Part shown: in pieces, positions 35,069-45,300 of the stretch
How positions within the stretch are numbered: the stretch's first letter is position 1
Layout: every line of letters starts with the position of its first letter
DNA from: Ottowia oryzae
GTDB taxonomy: Bacteria; Pseudomonadota; Gammaproteobacteria; Burkholderiales; Burkholderiaceae_C
Assembly: GCF_003008535.1 (NCBI RefSeq)
Contig: NZ_CP027666.1
Location: 1,534,001-1,598,000, forward strand
Direction: 5' to 3'
DNA length: 64,000 bases
Notes under the pieces: generated by a model
The model's input: the letters and a program-made list of their open reading frames with translations, nothing else
Databases searched by the model: none
Told to the model about the DNA's origin: nothing
Program-made: the position numbers and the translations under genes

Positions 35069-36490
35069 TCAGCGCAGGAAGCCGATGTCTTTCAAGTCGA
35101 AATTGCCGATGGACGGGGCCACGCGCGCCATTTCGGTGGGCGCCACGCCAAACCAGCGCGCCATCGTTGCCGCGTACTGGTCCACCGACGTGGTGGGGAT
35201 GTAGCGGCCCTGGCCCACGTCCTCCGGCCCGCCCAGGGGGGCCGTGGGTGCGTTGCCGTAGAACTGCCGGCCCTTGACCGCGCCGCCCATGACCAGGTGG
35301 TGCGAGCCCCAGCCGTGGTCGGAGCCATCGCCGTTGGAAGTGATGGTGCGGCCGAAATCCGACGCGGTGAAGGTGGTGACGGCGTCGGATTTGCCGATCA
35401 ATTCCATCGCCGCCTGAAAGCCCGACATGGCGGCGGCCAGCGTGCCCAGCAGGCGCGGCTGATTCACGGCCAGGTTGTCGTGCAGGTCAAACCCGCCCAT
35501 CGACACCATGAACACCTGGCGCGACAGGCCCAGCGAGCGCTGCCCGTCGATCAGGCGCGCCACCATCTTCAGCTGGCGGTTCAGGTTGCTGGTCATGCCG
35601 CCGACCTGGTCGGGCAGCACGCCGTCAAACTTGCCCGAGCTGCCCGTCAGCGCGTTGCCCAGGATGACCTGCGAATCGATCGAGCGCAGCGTGATGCGGT
35701 TGAGCTCGTTTTCCATCGTCTGCGTGCGCGGCTGCGTGATCAGGTTGCGCAGCGCCGACTGGCACGCGGCCGAGCCGTAGGCCGTGCCCGTGACGGGCGA
35801 GATGGCCACCGCGCCGCCCAGGCCGATCTGGTAGGACAGCGCGTTGGCGCCCGACAGGAACACCGCGTTGCCCGTGACCGACATGCAGGTGAACAGCGAG
35901 CTGCCGCCGTTGCCGGCCTGCAGCGCCAAGTCACCCAGGCTGCCGCCCCAGCCGCGCACGCTGCCTTCGGCATACGAGCTTTGCCACACCGATTGCTGGT
36001 CGTTGTGCGAAAACAGCTTGGGCGGCAAGGGCACGGATTGGTTGCGAAACTGCGTCAGCGTGGTGGGCACGATCAGCGGGCCGACGTTCATCTGCACGGC
36101 CAGCTTGCCGGCTTCGTACAGGGGCTTGAGCGGTGCCAGCTCAGGCGCCAGCGCGTACTGGCGGCCCGAAGGCAGGCCGGCGGGCGACAGCTCGTTGCCG
36201 GTGAGCTGCGAGCGCGGAATCACGATGCCTCCGCTGGTGGTCAGCACGCTGCCGCGCGCGGTGGCGTAGTCCTGATAGCCACTGGCGTCGCAGGGGATGA
36301 GGGTGTTGCCGTGGTCGTTGCCGCCGTACAAAAAGATGCAGACCAGCGCCTTGTAGCCGTCGTTGGTGAAAGCTGCGGCGTCGCTGATGGCTGCCAGGTT
36401 CAGCGCCCAGGGGGCGGCGGTGCCGGCCACGCTCAGTTGGCCCATGCGCTGCAGGAAGGCGCGGCGTGCGATGTTGCTTGCTTGTGTCAT
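35069..36490 (-). CDS. DUF1501 secreted protein
   Basis: The 473-residue protein begins with a twin-arginine signal (ARRAFLQRMGQLSVAG). It shows the DUF1501 pattern: LVCIFLYGGNDHGNTLIP near the start of the mature part, and FTASDFGRTITSNGDGSDHGWGSHHL in the C-terminal half, resembling the sulfatase/alkaline-phosphatase-like fold. DUF1501 proteins pair with DUF1800 proteins and are exported; their function is unknown. It lies 11 bp downstream of the DUF1800 gene and is followed by a strong terminator. The ATG at 36488-36490 gives the complete Tat signal. Confidence 0.9.
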   Translation of the reverse strand: MTQASNIARRAFLQRMGQLSVAGTAAPWALNLAAISDAAAFTNDGYKALVCIFLYGGNDHGNTLIPCDASGYQDYATARGSVLTTSGGIVIPRSQLTGNELSPAGLPSGRQYALAPELAPLKPLYEAGKLAVQMNVGPLIVPTTLTQFRNQSVPLPPKLFSHNDQQSVWQSSYAEGSVRGWGGSLGDLALQAGNGGSSLFTCMSVTGNAVFLSGANALSYQIGLGGAVAISPVTGTAYGSAACQSALRNLITQPRTQTMENELNRITLRSIDSQVILGNALTGSSGKFDGVLPDQVGGMTSNLNRQLKMVARLIDGQRSLGLSRQVFMVSMGGFDLHDNLAVNQPRLLGTLAAAMSGFQAAMELIGKSDAVTTFTASDFGRTITSNGDGSDHGWGSHHLVMGGAVKGRQFYGNAPTAPLGGPEDVGQGRYIPTTSVDQYAATMARWFGVAPTEMARVAPSIGNFDLKDIGFLR

Positions 36491-36501
36491 TGGCCGCTGC
36501 C

Positions 36502-38460
36502 TTATTTTTGGACGATGTAGTCGGGGCAGCACATCACCAGCAGGATGGCCGCCCACACGCGGTTGTTGCGCCCCGATTCGTTGTCGGCGTTGATCGTGGT
36601 GATGGCGTCGCGGATGGTGGACACCGTGGAGGCCGACAGCTGGTTGCCCGTCAGCAGCAGGTTCAGCCGCGCCACCAGCGCCGCAGGGTCGTTGACCAGG
36701 CCCAGCTCGCGGGTGTAGTTGGCGGCGATCTTCGAGTTGTCGCTGCTGTAGCCGTACGCGATGCGGTCGCGCATGAAGTTGATGTAGGTGGCGACCGTGT
36801 TCTCGTTGGTGATCTGGAACTCGGGCGCCTGCTGGCCGCTGGCGGCCATGGCCGTGCCCGCTGGCACGTAGCCGGGCCGGAAGAAGTTGAACACCGACGG
36901 GCTGCGCAGCGGGCTTTGGCCCAGTGCGGATTCCAGGCTGTACACCACCCAGCGGTTGTCGGACGAGGTCACGTCGAACGTGCGCGCCCATTGCACAAAG
37001 CGCAGCATGGGTTCGCGCAGCTTGCCCCAGTTGGGCGGTGCCACGCCAGGGTCGCGGCGGGCCTCCGGGTCCAGCAGCACGGCCTTGGTGACGGCGCGCA
37101 GGTCGCCGCGCACGCCAGCGCCGTTGTTGTTGAACACCGCTGCCACGCGGCCCACGTAGGCGGCGCTGGGGTTGCTGGTGACCAGGCGCTGAATCAGCTG
37201 GCGCCCGATGAAGGGGCCCACGTTGGGGTGGTTGGCGATGATGTCCAGCGCCTGCGTGAGGCGCGTGGCCGGGTCGGCCCCGGCGGGCACGGTGGCGCCC
37301 AGAAAGCGCGCCTCCAGGTTGGAGTGGCGCGACGCGGTGGCGACCATCGGGTTGCGGTAGGCCACCGGATACACGGCGGCCTGGTGGCCGGCGGGGTCGC
37401 GGTCGTAGCCGGTGAAGATGCGCGCCAGGTTGCTGACGTCCGAAGGGCCGTAGCTTTCGGTGGGCGTGCCGCCGCGCGGCGTGCCGTCGGTGTTGAGCTG
37501 GTACAGGCCGATCGAGAACAGCTGCATCACCTCGCGGGCGTAGTTCTCGTCCGGCAGGCGGCCGGTGGCGGGGTTTTCCTTTTGGTTGCCGCGCGTGTTC
37601 AGGTAGGCGCCCATCGCGGGGTTGAGCGTCATCTCTTGCAGCAGTTGGCGGTAGGTGCCGAACACGTTGCGGTTCAGCAAATCCCAATAGGCGGCCATCG
37701 CGAAGGAAGGCGTGTCGCCCTCTAGGCTGCTGACCGACACCACCATGATCTCGGACCAGGCCAGCGCCACGCGCTTGCGCACCGCGTCGCGCGCGGTGAC
37801 CAGCTGGTTCCACATCATGAAGTCGCTGTACTGGCTGTTGTAGCGCACGTCCAGGCGGTTGTAGCCCTGCGCCATCAGCCAGTCCCAGCCAGCGGTGTAG
37901 CTGGCCATGCTCATCTGGTCGTCCAGCCAGGCGGAATAGCCCATCGACTGCACGGCCGAGATGTCGGCATCGCTGGCGCTGAGCGCGGCCTGGTGCAGGA
38001 AGCGCGCGGCCTCAGCCGTGGTGATGCTGGTCGGTTGGCTGGGCGGCGGGGGCGTGCTGGGCGAAGGGCCGGGGCTTGGCGTGGGGCTGGGGCCGGGCGC
38101 GGGGCTTGGTGTGGGTGAGGGCGTGGGCGTGGAAGGCCGCGTCTCGGTGCCCGGTGCGCCTGGGCGCAGGGGGTTGCCGCTGTCGGGGCCCACGCCACCG
38201 GTGCCGCCCGTGCCGCCCGTCGTACCCGTGCCGCCGCTGTCGTCGCCACTGCCGCCGCCGCCGCCGCAGGCGGCCAGCACGGCCGACATCAGTGCGGACA
38301 AGCCGGCCAGCTGGGTCAGGCGGCGAGGCGAGGGGGCTGGCGTTGGGGCGGACGCCGAGGCGCCTTGGCTGCCGGTGGCCACATCGGCGCCAGCGGCGTC
38401 GGCGTGGGGTTCTGGCGCGCGCGCGCGAAGCAGCGCCGTGTCGGCGTCATCAGGGCTCAT
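36502..38460 (-). CDS. DUF1800 lipoprotein-like secreted protein
   Basis: The 652-residue protein is a DUF1800 member: ARFLHQAALSASDADI, GRLPDENYAREVMQLFSIGL, IARIFTGY-like LARIFTGYDRDP and PHVGPFIGRQLIQRLV-like segments are recognisable. The N-terminal 45 residues are disordered, then comes LSALMSAVLAACGGGGG, a possible lipobox (AAC). A Gly-Thr-rich and then Ser-Pro repeat linker (SPTPSPAPGPSPTPSPG) of about 75 residues joins it to the conserved domain. It is the first gene of a two-gene operon with DUF1501. Function unknown, exported. Confidence 0.9.
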   Translation of the reverse strand: MSPDDADTALLRARAPEPHADAAGADVATGSQGASASAPTPAPSPRRLTQLAGLSALMSAVLAACGGGGGSGDDSGGTGTTGGTGGTGGVGPDSGNPLRPGAPGTETRPSTPTPSPTPSPAPGPSPTPSPGPSPSTPPPPSQPTSITTAEAARFLHQAALSASDADISAVQSMGYSAWLDDQMSMASYTAGWDWLMAQGYNRLDVRYNSQYSDFMMWNQLVTARDAVRKRVALAWSEIMVVSVSSLEGDTPSFAMAAYWDLLNRNVFGTYRQLLQEMTLNPAMGAYLNTRGNQKENPATGRLPDENYAREVMQLFSIGLYQLNTDGTPRGGTPTESYGPSDVSNLARIFTGYDRDPAGHQAAVYPVAYRNPMVATASRHSNLEARFLGATVPAGADPATRLTQALDIIANHPNVGPFIGRQLIQRLVTSNPSAAYVGRVAAVFNNNGAGVRGDLRAVTKAVLLDPEARRDPGVAPPNWGKLREPMLRFVQWARTFDVTSSDNRWVVYSLESALGQSPLRSPSVFNFFRPGYVPAGTAMAASGQQAPEFQITNENTVATYINFMRDRIAYGYSSDNSKIAANYTRELGLVNDPAALVARLNLLLTGNQLSASTVSTIRDAITTINADNESGRNNRVWAAILLVMCCPDYIVQK

Positions 38461-38563
38461 GGATCCTCTCGTGTTGTTCTTTGGCCCTGCCTGGGGCCGT
38501 CGGACGACGCGCGACGCAGCCGGCGTGCAGCCCGAAGGCAGCAGGCGGGGCGCCAAGAACGTG

Positions 38564-39577
38564 TCAAAAAAAGTCTGGCGGCAGCGAAGCCAGCAACTGC
38601 TGTGCCAACGCCGAAGGACGGGAATTGTCACCAACTGTGATCACGTGCCGCTGCGGCATGCTGCGCAGCCAGGTCAGCTGGCGCTTGGCCAGCTGGCGCG
38701 TGGCGGCCACGCCGCGTTCGCGCAGGGCGGCCAGCTGCGGCGCACCCAATGCACCCGTTTGGGGCGCGGCGGCGTCCAACGCTTCCCACGCCTGGCGATA
38801 GCCCACGCAGCGCATCGAAGGCATGTCCGGGCGCAGGTCGCCGCGTGCGCGCAATGCCTGCACTTCGGTCAGAAAGCCGTCGGCCAGCATCGCGTCAAAG
38901 CGCTGGGCGATGCGGGCGTGCAGCCAGGCGCGGTCTTCTGGTTCCAAGGAAAAAAGCGGCCCAGCGCAGGCGGTACCGGCGCTGGCAGCTATGTTTTTAG
39001 TAGTATGCAGCGCCGACATGGGCTGGCCGGTGATCTGCCACACCTCCAGCGCGCGCTGAATGCGCTGGCCGTCGGCGGGCGCCAGGCGCGCGGCGGTGGC
39101 CGGGTCGACCGCCGCCAGCTCGGCGTGCAGCGCGGGCCAGCCCAATTTGGCCGCACGCGCTTCGATGGCCGCGCGCACGGCGGCGTCTGCCGGGGGCAGG
39201 TCGTCCAGCCCGTCGAACAGCGCCTTGAAGTACAGCATGGTGCCGCCCACCAGCACGGGCAGGCGGCCGCGGGCGTGGATGTCGGCGATCAGCTGCTGCG
39301 CGTCGCGCACGAACTCGGCTGCGCTGTAGGGCTGCGTGGGCTCGCGGATGTCGATCAGGTGGTGCGGCGCCAGCGCGCGCTCGGCCGCCGTGGGTTTGGC
39401 GGTGCCGATGTCCATGCCGCGGTACACCAGCGCCGAATCCACGCTGATGATTTCCACCGGCAGCCGCTCGGCCAGCGCCAGCGCCAGCGCGCTTTTGCCA
39501 CTGGCCGTGGGCCCGGCGATGCACAGGGCGCGGGGGCGCGTGAGGGGGCTGGGCGTGGGGGGCGTTGGGGCGGGCAC
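38564..39577 (-). CDS. miaA: tRNA dimethylallyltransferase MiaA
   Basis: The 337-residue enzyme adds a dimethylallyl group to A37 of tRNAs reading U-initial codons. It has the P-loop GPTASGKS at 22-29, then SVDSALVYRGMDIGTAKPT and VGGTMLYFKALFDGLDDLP. Residues about 190-209 (TTKNIAASAGTACAGPLFSL) are a family A repeat inserted in frame in the swivel region before LEPEDRAWLHARIAQRFD. The reading frame stays open and the C-terminal LAKRQLTWLRS segment is conserved. A 1 kb gene-free palindrome lies directly upstream. Confidence 0.95.
   Translation of the reverse strand: MPAPTPPTPSPLTRPRALCIAGPTASGKSALALALAERLPVEIISVDSALVYRGMDIGTAKPTAAERALAPHHLIDIREPTQPYSAAEFVRDAQQLIADIHARGRLPVLVGGTMLYFKALFDGLDDLPPADAAVRAAIEARAAKLGWPALHAELAAVDPATAARLAPADGQRIQRALEVWQITGQPMSALHTTKNIAASAGTACAGPLFSLEPEDRAWLHARIAQRFDAMLADGFLTEVQALRARGDLRPDMPSMRCVGYRQAWEALDAAAPQTGALGAPQLAALRERGVAATRQLAKRQLTWLRSMPQRHVITVGDNSRPSALAQQLLASLPPDFF
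38950..39007 (-). repeat. Family A repeat, copy 13, inside miaA
   Basis: The minus strand reads AAACATAGCTGCCAGCGCCG, then GTACCGCCTGCGCTGGGCCGC and encodes NIAASAGTACAGPL in the common frame. Confidence 0.85.
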
Positions 39578-39621
39578 CGGGGGAGGGTAGCAGATGGGTT
39601 GTGGGGGTGGTTGATTGGCTT

Positions 39622-39666
39622 GTGGCGCTGGGCTGTCCTGCGCTGGTAGCTATCTTTTTTGATGTT
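39622..39666 (-). repeat. Family A repeat, copy 14, left end of the giant palindrome
   Basis: GCGCTGGTAGCTATCTTTTT on the plus strand mirrors copy 15 at the other end. Confidence 0.8.
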
Positions 39667-40531
39667 CGCTTGGGTTGCTGAGGGCGGAGGCCGGGTCTCG
39701 GCCCGGCGGCCGAAGTCCTTTTCTTTGCTTCGCCAAAGAAAAGGACTCAAAAGAAAGGCGACCCTGCTGGCTGCGACCCCTTCGCTTTGCTGCGGGGCAA
39801 CCTGTGTCGGGGCGCTGGCGGGGTGGGCCGCAGAACTCACTTCGCCGCTGCGCAGCTTCGTTCGGACAACTACGGCCAGCTAGAGCACGAAGCTCGTGCA
39901 TCCTTCGGTGCACGAGCCACCCCACCAGCACCCCGCCCCAGGCGCATCCAGAAGGGTGTAGGGAACCATACGGGCCATCGCTTCGCTCGGCCCTGGGTTT
40001 GGGGTGCCACGGGACGCAACTGATCGCTGAACGCGATGTGACCTGGCCCGGCTTGAAACTAACCGCACCGAACTGAACCTGCCCAAACCCTGGTGCTGGA
40101 CTTCAGAGTCCCAGAAGGAGAAGCGCAGGTGGGGAGAGCCAAGATGGAAGGCGGCCGCAGTAGCAGGTAACTGCTTGGACGTCGCTCGCAAACCCCTGCA
40201 CCCAGGCCGAGCGCAGCGATGGCCCGTATCGGGCTTCGATCCCCTCTGGACGTGCCGAGAAGCGCAGGGCGTGGGGCGGGCTGAGGGCAGCGCAGCATGC
40301 CCTCAGCTTCGTGCTCTAGCTTGCTGCGGTTGTTCGAACGGCGCTGCGCAGCAGCAAAGTGAGTTCCGCAGCGCCGCCCCACGACCGAGCATCGCAGGTT
40401 GCCCGCAGCGAAGCGAAGGGACACGCCCAGTGGGGTCGCCTTTTCTTTGCCTACTTTCTTTTGGCGAAGCAAAAGAAAGCAGGTCGGCCGCCGGGCCGAG
40501 ACCCGGCTTCTGCCCTCGGCAACCCCAACCA

Positions 40532-40582
40532 AACATCAAAAAAGATAGCTACCACCGCAGGCAGTACCAGCGCCAAAGCCGT
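40532..40582 (+). repeat. Family A repeat, copy 15, right end of the giant palindrome
   Basis: ATCAAAAAAGATAGCTACCA, then CCGCAGGCAGTACCAGCGCC on the plus strand, mirror image of copy 14. Confidence 0.8.
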
Positions 40583-40614
40583 ATTCCACCGCAATCAGAT
40601 CGGTAGGCAAACAC

Positions 40615-41520
40615 TCACGCCGCCCCCGCCGCACCCACGACCGGCCGCGCAAAGCAATCCGCCCCAAACACCTCCGGCAACGCCGCCCGGTACTGCGCTT
40701 GCCCCACGCTGTTCGTGTTGTGGTGCGACCCACCCTGCACCAGCTCGAACCGCTTGGGCCCCGGCGCGGCGTCGTACAGGCGCTGGCCCAGCTCGGGCGG
40801 GATCAGCCGGTCTTCGCTGCCGTGCACCACCAGCACGGGCGAGCCCACGTGCTGGATGTGCGACAGCGAATCAAAGCGCTGCGTGATCAGCGGGCCCACG
40901 GGCAGCCAGCCCCATTTCATGGTGCGCGCCACGTCGGGGATGGACGTGAAGGTGCCTTCCAGGATCAGCCCGCGCTGGTCCTGCACCTGCTCGGCCAGCT
41001 GCACGGCCACGCCGCCGCCCAGCGAGTGGCCAAAGATGAAGCGCGGCGCGCCGGGGTGCTGCGCGGCCAGCCAGTCCCACGCGGCGCGCGCGTCTTCCAC
41101 CGCCATCGCTTCAGACGGCAGGCCGGGCGAGCTTTGGCCGAAGCCGCGGTAGTCGATGGCCAGCACGGAAAAGCCCAATTCCTGCATGCGGCGGATGCGT
41201 CCGGACGAGCCGCGCACGTCCCAGCGCGCGCCGTGCAGGTACAGCAGCAAGGGCGCCTGCGCGCAGGTGGCGCTGCCGCGCGGCGCGGCGGGGTCGGCGG
41301 CGTGCCACAGGCCGTGCAGCTTGACGGGCTGGCCCGACACGCGCGAATCGAAGGCGATCCACACGTCCTGCATGCCCTGCGCGCCGACGGCAGAGTTGCC
41401 CCAGGCGCGGTCGGTGGGTTGAAAAATCCAGGCGCGCTGCTTTTCATCCAGCGTGTGGCAGCCCACCGCCGTCAGCGCGGCCACGGCAAGCAAAGAGGCG
41501 ATCTGTACAAGGCGTTTCAT
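40615..41520 (-). CDS. Alpha/beta-hydrolase lipoprotein
   Basis: The 301-residue protein has a lipoprotein signal (KRLVQIASLLAVAALTAVGC, C21). The alpha/beta-hydrolase fold shows LLLYLHGARWDVRGSS, the nucleophile elbow GHSLGGG (Ser near 166), PVLVVHGSEDRLIPPELG with the acid, and QGGSHHNTN with the catalytic His. It resembles the YfhR/ABHD-type serine hydrolases. The ATG at 41518-41520 begins the signal peptide; the frame reaches 14 codons further upstream. It lies just after pdeM on the same strand. Substrate unknown. Confidence 0.88.
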   Translation of the reverse strand: MKRLVQIASLLAVAALTAVGCHTLDEKQRAWIFQPTDRAWGNSAVGAQGMQDVWIAFDSRVSGQPVKLHGLWHAADPAAPRGSATCAQAPLLLYLHGARWDVRGSSGRIRRMQELGFSVLAIDYRGFGQSSPGLPSEAMAVEDARAAWDWLAAQHPGAPRFIFGHSLGGGVAVQLAEQVQDQRGLILEGTFTSIPDVARTMKWGWLPVGPLITQRFDSLSHIQHVGSPVLVVHGSEDRLIPPELGQRLYDAAPGPKRFELVQGGSHHNTNSVGQAQYRAALPEVFGADCFARPVVGAAGAA

Positions 41521-41580
41521 CGAATGGATCGGATGCGCGCTGAGCGTTGAAAGTTCACGCACGCAGACCAGCCCGGCAGC

Positions 41581-42267
41581 TCACCCCGGCAGAGGCCACA
41601 CGCGCTGGCCGCCCACCGCATACAGGCGCGCGCCCGGCGTGGGCGGGGGCGCGTGGGTGCCCGTGAAGGCGCCGAAGGCGGGCAGCACCAGCAGGCCCGG
41701 CGCGTGCCAGAAGGCGGGCAGGCGCAGGCGGTCGCGCCCGCGCCCGGCCAGGTGCACGGCGGGGTGCCAGTGCCCGGCCAGCACGGTGGCGCCCGCCACC
41801 TGCTGCGGGTGGTGGCAGGCGGCCAGCGGGCCGATGCGCCAGGGCTCGTCCACCACCGCCATGCCGAAATCGGGCGGCGGGTCGCCCGCGTGCTGGTCGT
41901 GGTTGCCGCGCACCAGCGTCAGCGCCACGGCGGCGTGCTGCGCGCGCCAGGCGGCCAGCGCGGCCATCACCTGCGGCAGCTGGCCTTCGCGCGCGTGCAG
42001 CCAGTCGCCCAGGAAGACGATGTGCTTCGCGGCGGTGTCTTCGATCAGGGCCGTCAGCGCGCCCAGTGTGGCTTGCGTCGTGCCTTCGGGCACCGGCAGG
42101 CCGTGGGCGCGGAAGGTGGCGGCCTTGCCGAAATGCGCGTCGGCGATGAACAAGGTGCGCTGCTCTGGCCACCAGACGGCCTTTTCGGGGCGCAGGTGCA
42201 GTTCGGTGCCCGGCAGCGGCAAGCGCACCGACGACGGCGCGGCGGGGGGCTCGGCCAGAAAACTCAT
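41581..42267 (-). CDS. pdeM: Ligase-associated metallophosphoesterase PdeM
   Basis: The 228-residue protein is the PdeM-type calcineurin-like phosphoesterase found beside ATP-dependent ligases in the DNA damage cluster. Metal-binding segments in order are FIADAHFGKA, FLGDWLHAR, LVRGNHDQHAG and LAGHWHPAVHL. The ATG at 42265-42267 (MSFLAEPPAAP) is the conserved start; the longer frame overlaps noncoding sequence. It lies 83 bp after the helicase gene. The name follows gene neighbourhood and family; a nuclease/phosphodiesterase role in repair is inferred. Confidence 0.9.
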   Translation of the reverse strand: MSFLAEPPAAPSSVRLPLPGTELHLRPEKAVWWPEQRTLFIADAHFGKAATFRAHGLPVPEGTTQATLGALTALIEDTAAKHIVFLGDWLHAREGQLPQVMAALAAWRAQHAAVALTLVRGNHDQHAGDPPPDFGMAVVDEPWRIGPLAACHHPQQVAGATVLAGHWHPAVHLAGRGRDRLRLPAFWHAPGLLVLPAFGAFTGTHAPPPTPGARLYAVGGQRVWPLPG

Positions 42268-42350
42268 CGGGCGATTGTGGCGGTTGCTTTGGCTGCTTCG
42301 GCGTCTGGTTTGGCAGCCCGAGGGCGCGGGGCGATGCATTGATGGGCAGC

Positions 42351-45300
42351 TCAGCCCGCGCCACGCCGGCGTGCCAAGCGCGGGCGCGGCACCGGGGCGC
42401 CTGTATCGCCTGAGCCGCTGTTGCCATCGCCACGCCTACGCGTGCGCCGCCGCCCGGGCTGGCGAGGGGCGTCGGGCGCGGACAGGTCCAGCGCCTGCCG
42501 CACGCTGTTGGGCGCCGCGCTGGCCGAGGCGCCGCTGCCGGATGGCGCGCTGGCCGGCGCATCAGCTGCACCCGCTGCGCCAGCCGCCTCCTCCGCCGCA
42601 GAGGCGCCAGCGGCTTTCTCCAGATCGGCCACCATGCGGGCGATGCGCGTGGCCAGCGGCTCGTTGGACAGGCGCTCGCGAAAGCGCTCCACCATCAGCG
42701 GGAAAGACAGTGGCGAAGGGCGCTGCAGCGCTTGCACCATCAGCGCCTGCTGCTGCATTTTCTGTAGCGTATCGGCCAGCCGGTCGACATCCAGCTCTTG
42801 CTCCAGCAGCTCTTGCTGCGCCTGCAGCAGCAGCTGGTTGCCGGGGTCGTGCTGCTGGAACACCTCGTAGTACAGGCTGGCCGACGCCTGCAGCTGCCGG
42901 CTGGATCGCTGCTCGCCCGGGTGGCTTTGAAAGATCAGGCCCGAGATGCGGGCGATCTCGCGAAAGCGCCGCCGCGCCAGCTCGCCCGCGTTCAGGCTGT
43001 CCAGCACCTCGGCCAGCAGCGCGGGGCGCTGGCCGCGCGCCAGGTCGGCGGCGTGCTCGGCGGGCAGCGCCAGCATGTCGGGCAGCAGGGCGGCCCAGTC
43101 GATGGGCGTGGGCGACAGCAGCTCCAGCCCGTAGTCGTTGAACGCCATCGAGAACGTGCCCGGCTGCCCGCGCGCAGCCCGCCACGCCAGCAGGCCCGCC
43201 AGCCCGGTGTGCACCTGCCGCCCGGCAAAGGGGTAGAGGAAAAGGTGCCAGCCTTCACGGGTCTTGAGCGTTTCGGCCAGCAGCTCGCCCGGCACCGGCA
43301 GGCGCGACCATTGCTGCTGCAGCGCCAGCAGCGGCGCCACGCGGTCGATCTCGGGGCTGGCGCGCTCGCCACGCGCATACGCCGCGAACTGGCGCACCAG
43401 CGCATCGGCCAGCGTGTTCGACAGCGGCATGCGCCCGCCGTTCCAGCGCGGCAGGGCGGGGCTGCCCGCCGGGGCGCGGCGCACCTGGGCGGTCATCTCG
43501 TGCACGCGCACCAGCTCGAGCAGGCGCCCGGCGAACATGAACACGTCGCCCGGCTTCAGGCGCGCGATGAAACTTTCCTCCACCGAACCCAGCCGCGCCC
43601 CGCCGACGAATTGCACGCTGACGGCCGCGTCGCTCACGATGGTGCCGATGTTGCTGCGGTGGCGCCGCGCCAGCCGCGCATCGGGCACGCGCCACACGCC
43701 GTCGTCGCCCGGCACCACGCGGCGAAAGTCGGGGTACGCCGCCAGCGACGGGCCGCCCTGGCGCACGAAATCCAGGCACCAGCGCCATTCGTCGTCCGGC
43801 AGGTCGGCGTAGGCGGCGGTGCGGCGCACCTCGGCCAGCAGCGCGTCGGGCACGAAGCCGCCGCCCAGCGCCACCGTGACCAGGTGCTGCACCAGCACGT
43901 CGCGCGGCGCACGCGGGCTGTGGCGCGATTCGATCTGCCCGGCGGCCACGGCTTCGCGCGCGGCGGCGCCTTCGACGATTTCCAGGCTGTGCGTGGGCAC
44001 CAGCGTGATGCGCGACGTGCGCCCCGGCGCGTGGCCGCTGCGCCCGGCGCGCTGCAGCAGGCGCGCCACGCCCTTGGCGCTACCGATCTGCAGCACGCGC
44101 TCCACCGGCAGAAAGTCCACCCCCAAATCCAGGCTGCTGGTGGCCACCACGGCTTTCAGGCGGCCTTCCTTCAGGCCCAGCTCGACCCAGTCGCGCACCG
44201 ATTTGTCCAGCGAGCCGTGGTGCAGCGCCAGCACGCCCGCCAAGTCGGGCCGCGCTTCGATCAGCGCCTGGTACCAGCGCTCGGCCTGCGAGCGGGTGTT
44301 GGTGAAGATCAGCGTGGAACCCGCGCCGTCGATCACCTCGGCCACCTGCGGCAGCATCTGCAAGCCCATGTGCCCGGCCCAGGCAAAGCGCTCGGCGCGC
44401 GCGGGCAGCAGGGTGTCGATGACCAGATCCTTGGGCAGCAGGCCGCGAATCAACGCGGGCGGCGGGGTGTGATTGCTGGCCGGGGGGTGAGAGGATTTTT
44501 GGCCGCCAGCGCTGGTGGGGCCTGCGCCGGCAGCTATCAAATTCGTAGTTTCTCGCTTGCCCTGCGCGGCGTCCGCTGGCTGCAAGGGCCGCACCAGCGC
44601 ATCCAGCGCCTCGGGCAGGTTGCCCAGCGTGGCCGACATGCCCCACACCATCAGCGCGGGGTTCCAAGAAGCCAGCCGCGCCAGCGCCAGCTGCACCTGC
44701 ACGCCGCGCTTGCTGCCCAGCAGCTCGTGCCATTCGTCCACCACCACGGCGCCGACGCGGCCCAGCGTGTCGTGCGCGTCGGCGCGGCTGAGCAGCAGCG
44801 ACAGGCTTTCGGGCGTGGTGACCAGCAGCGTGGGCAGGCGCCGCGTTTGGGCGGCGCGTTCGCCCGCGGGCGTATCGCCGGTGCGCAGGCCCGCCGTCCA
44901 GTCGGGCGCCAGCGCGGCCATGGGCGCGCGCAGGGCGCGCAGCGTGTCGGCGGCCAGCGCGCGCATGGGGGTCAGCCACAGCACCGTCAGCGGCGGCGCG
45001 GGTGGCAGCTTTGCTTTTGTTTTGGTAGCTGCCAGCGCAAGTGCAGCCTGCGCTGGCGCCGAGAAATGCATCAAAAGACCCAGCCACACCGCCAGCGTCT
45101 TGCCCGCCCCGGTGCTGGCGTGCAGCAGGCCCGATCGGCCCTGCGCCATGGCCTGCCACACCTCGCGCTGAAAGTCGAACGGTGCCCAGCCGCGCTCGGC
45201 CAGCCAGCGCGTGGCGGCATCGGGTGCGGTGGCTGACGGCGCCGGCTGGGCGTTGGGACGGCGGTGCTTGGCTTTCGGCGCGGAAGGCGAGGGCGCATCG

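Larger units (their letters stand above)
39622..40582. repeat. Giant imperfect palindrome of about 960 bp
   Basis: The two arms (about 450 bp each, centre near 40100) are inverted copies. Matching blocks include TAGCTATCTTTTTTGATGTT, CCGGGTCTCGGCCCGGCGGC, TTTTCTTT...CTTCGCCAAA, CTTCGC-TTGCTGCG..GGGCAACCTG, CTAGAGCACGAAGCT and ATACGGGCCATCGC-T-CGCTCGGC. Each arm also contains nested short hairpins (for example CTCGTGCA/TGCACGAG at about 39891-39914, and CTGAGGGCA/TGCCCTCAG at about 40290-40313). Both ends carry a family A copy. No terminal transposase or target duplication was seen. Confidence 0.85.
39578..40614. other. Gene-free region holding a giant imperfect palindrome
   Basis: No ORF here has protein-like composition and all are shadowed by the inverted-repeat structure. 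The region lies between miaA and a lipoprotein hydrolase, both on the minus strand, and is occupied almost entirely by the palindrome at 39622-40582. Confidence 0.8.

Noticed and set aside
35069..37813. A 914-codon minus-strand frame joining DUF1501 and part of DUF1800
   Set aside because: The real DUF1501 start at 36490 and the real DUF1800 frame explain the region; the joined frame is a shadow of DUF1800.
39675..40076. Open frames of 70-160 codons on both strands in the giant palindrome
   Set aside because: They have no ribosome sites, show composition of shadow frames and are mirror-related, as expected from an inverted repeat in GC-rich DNA.
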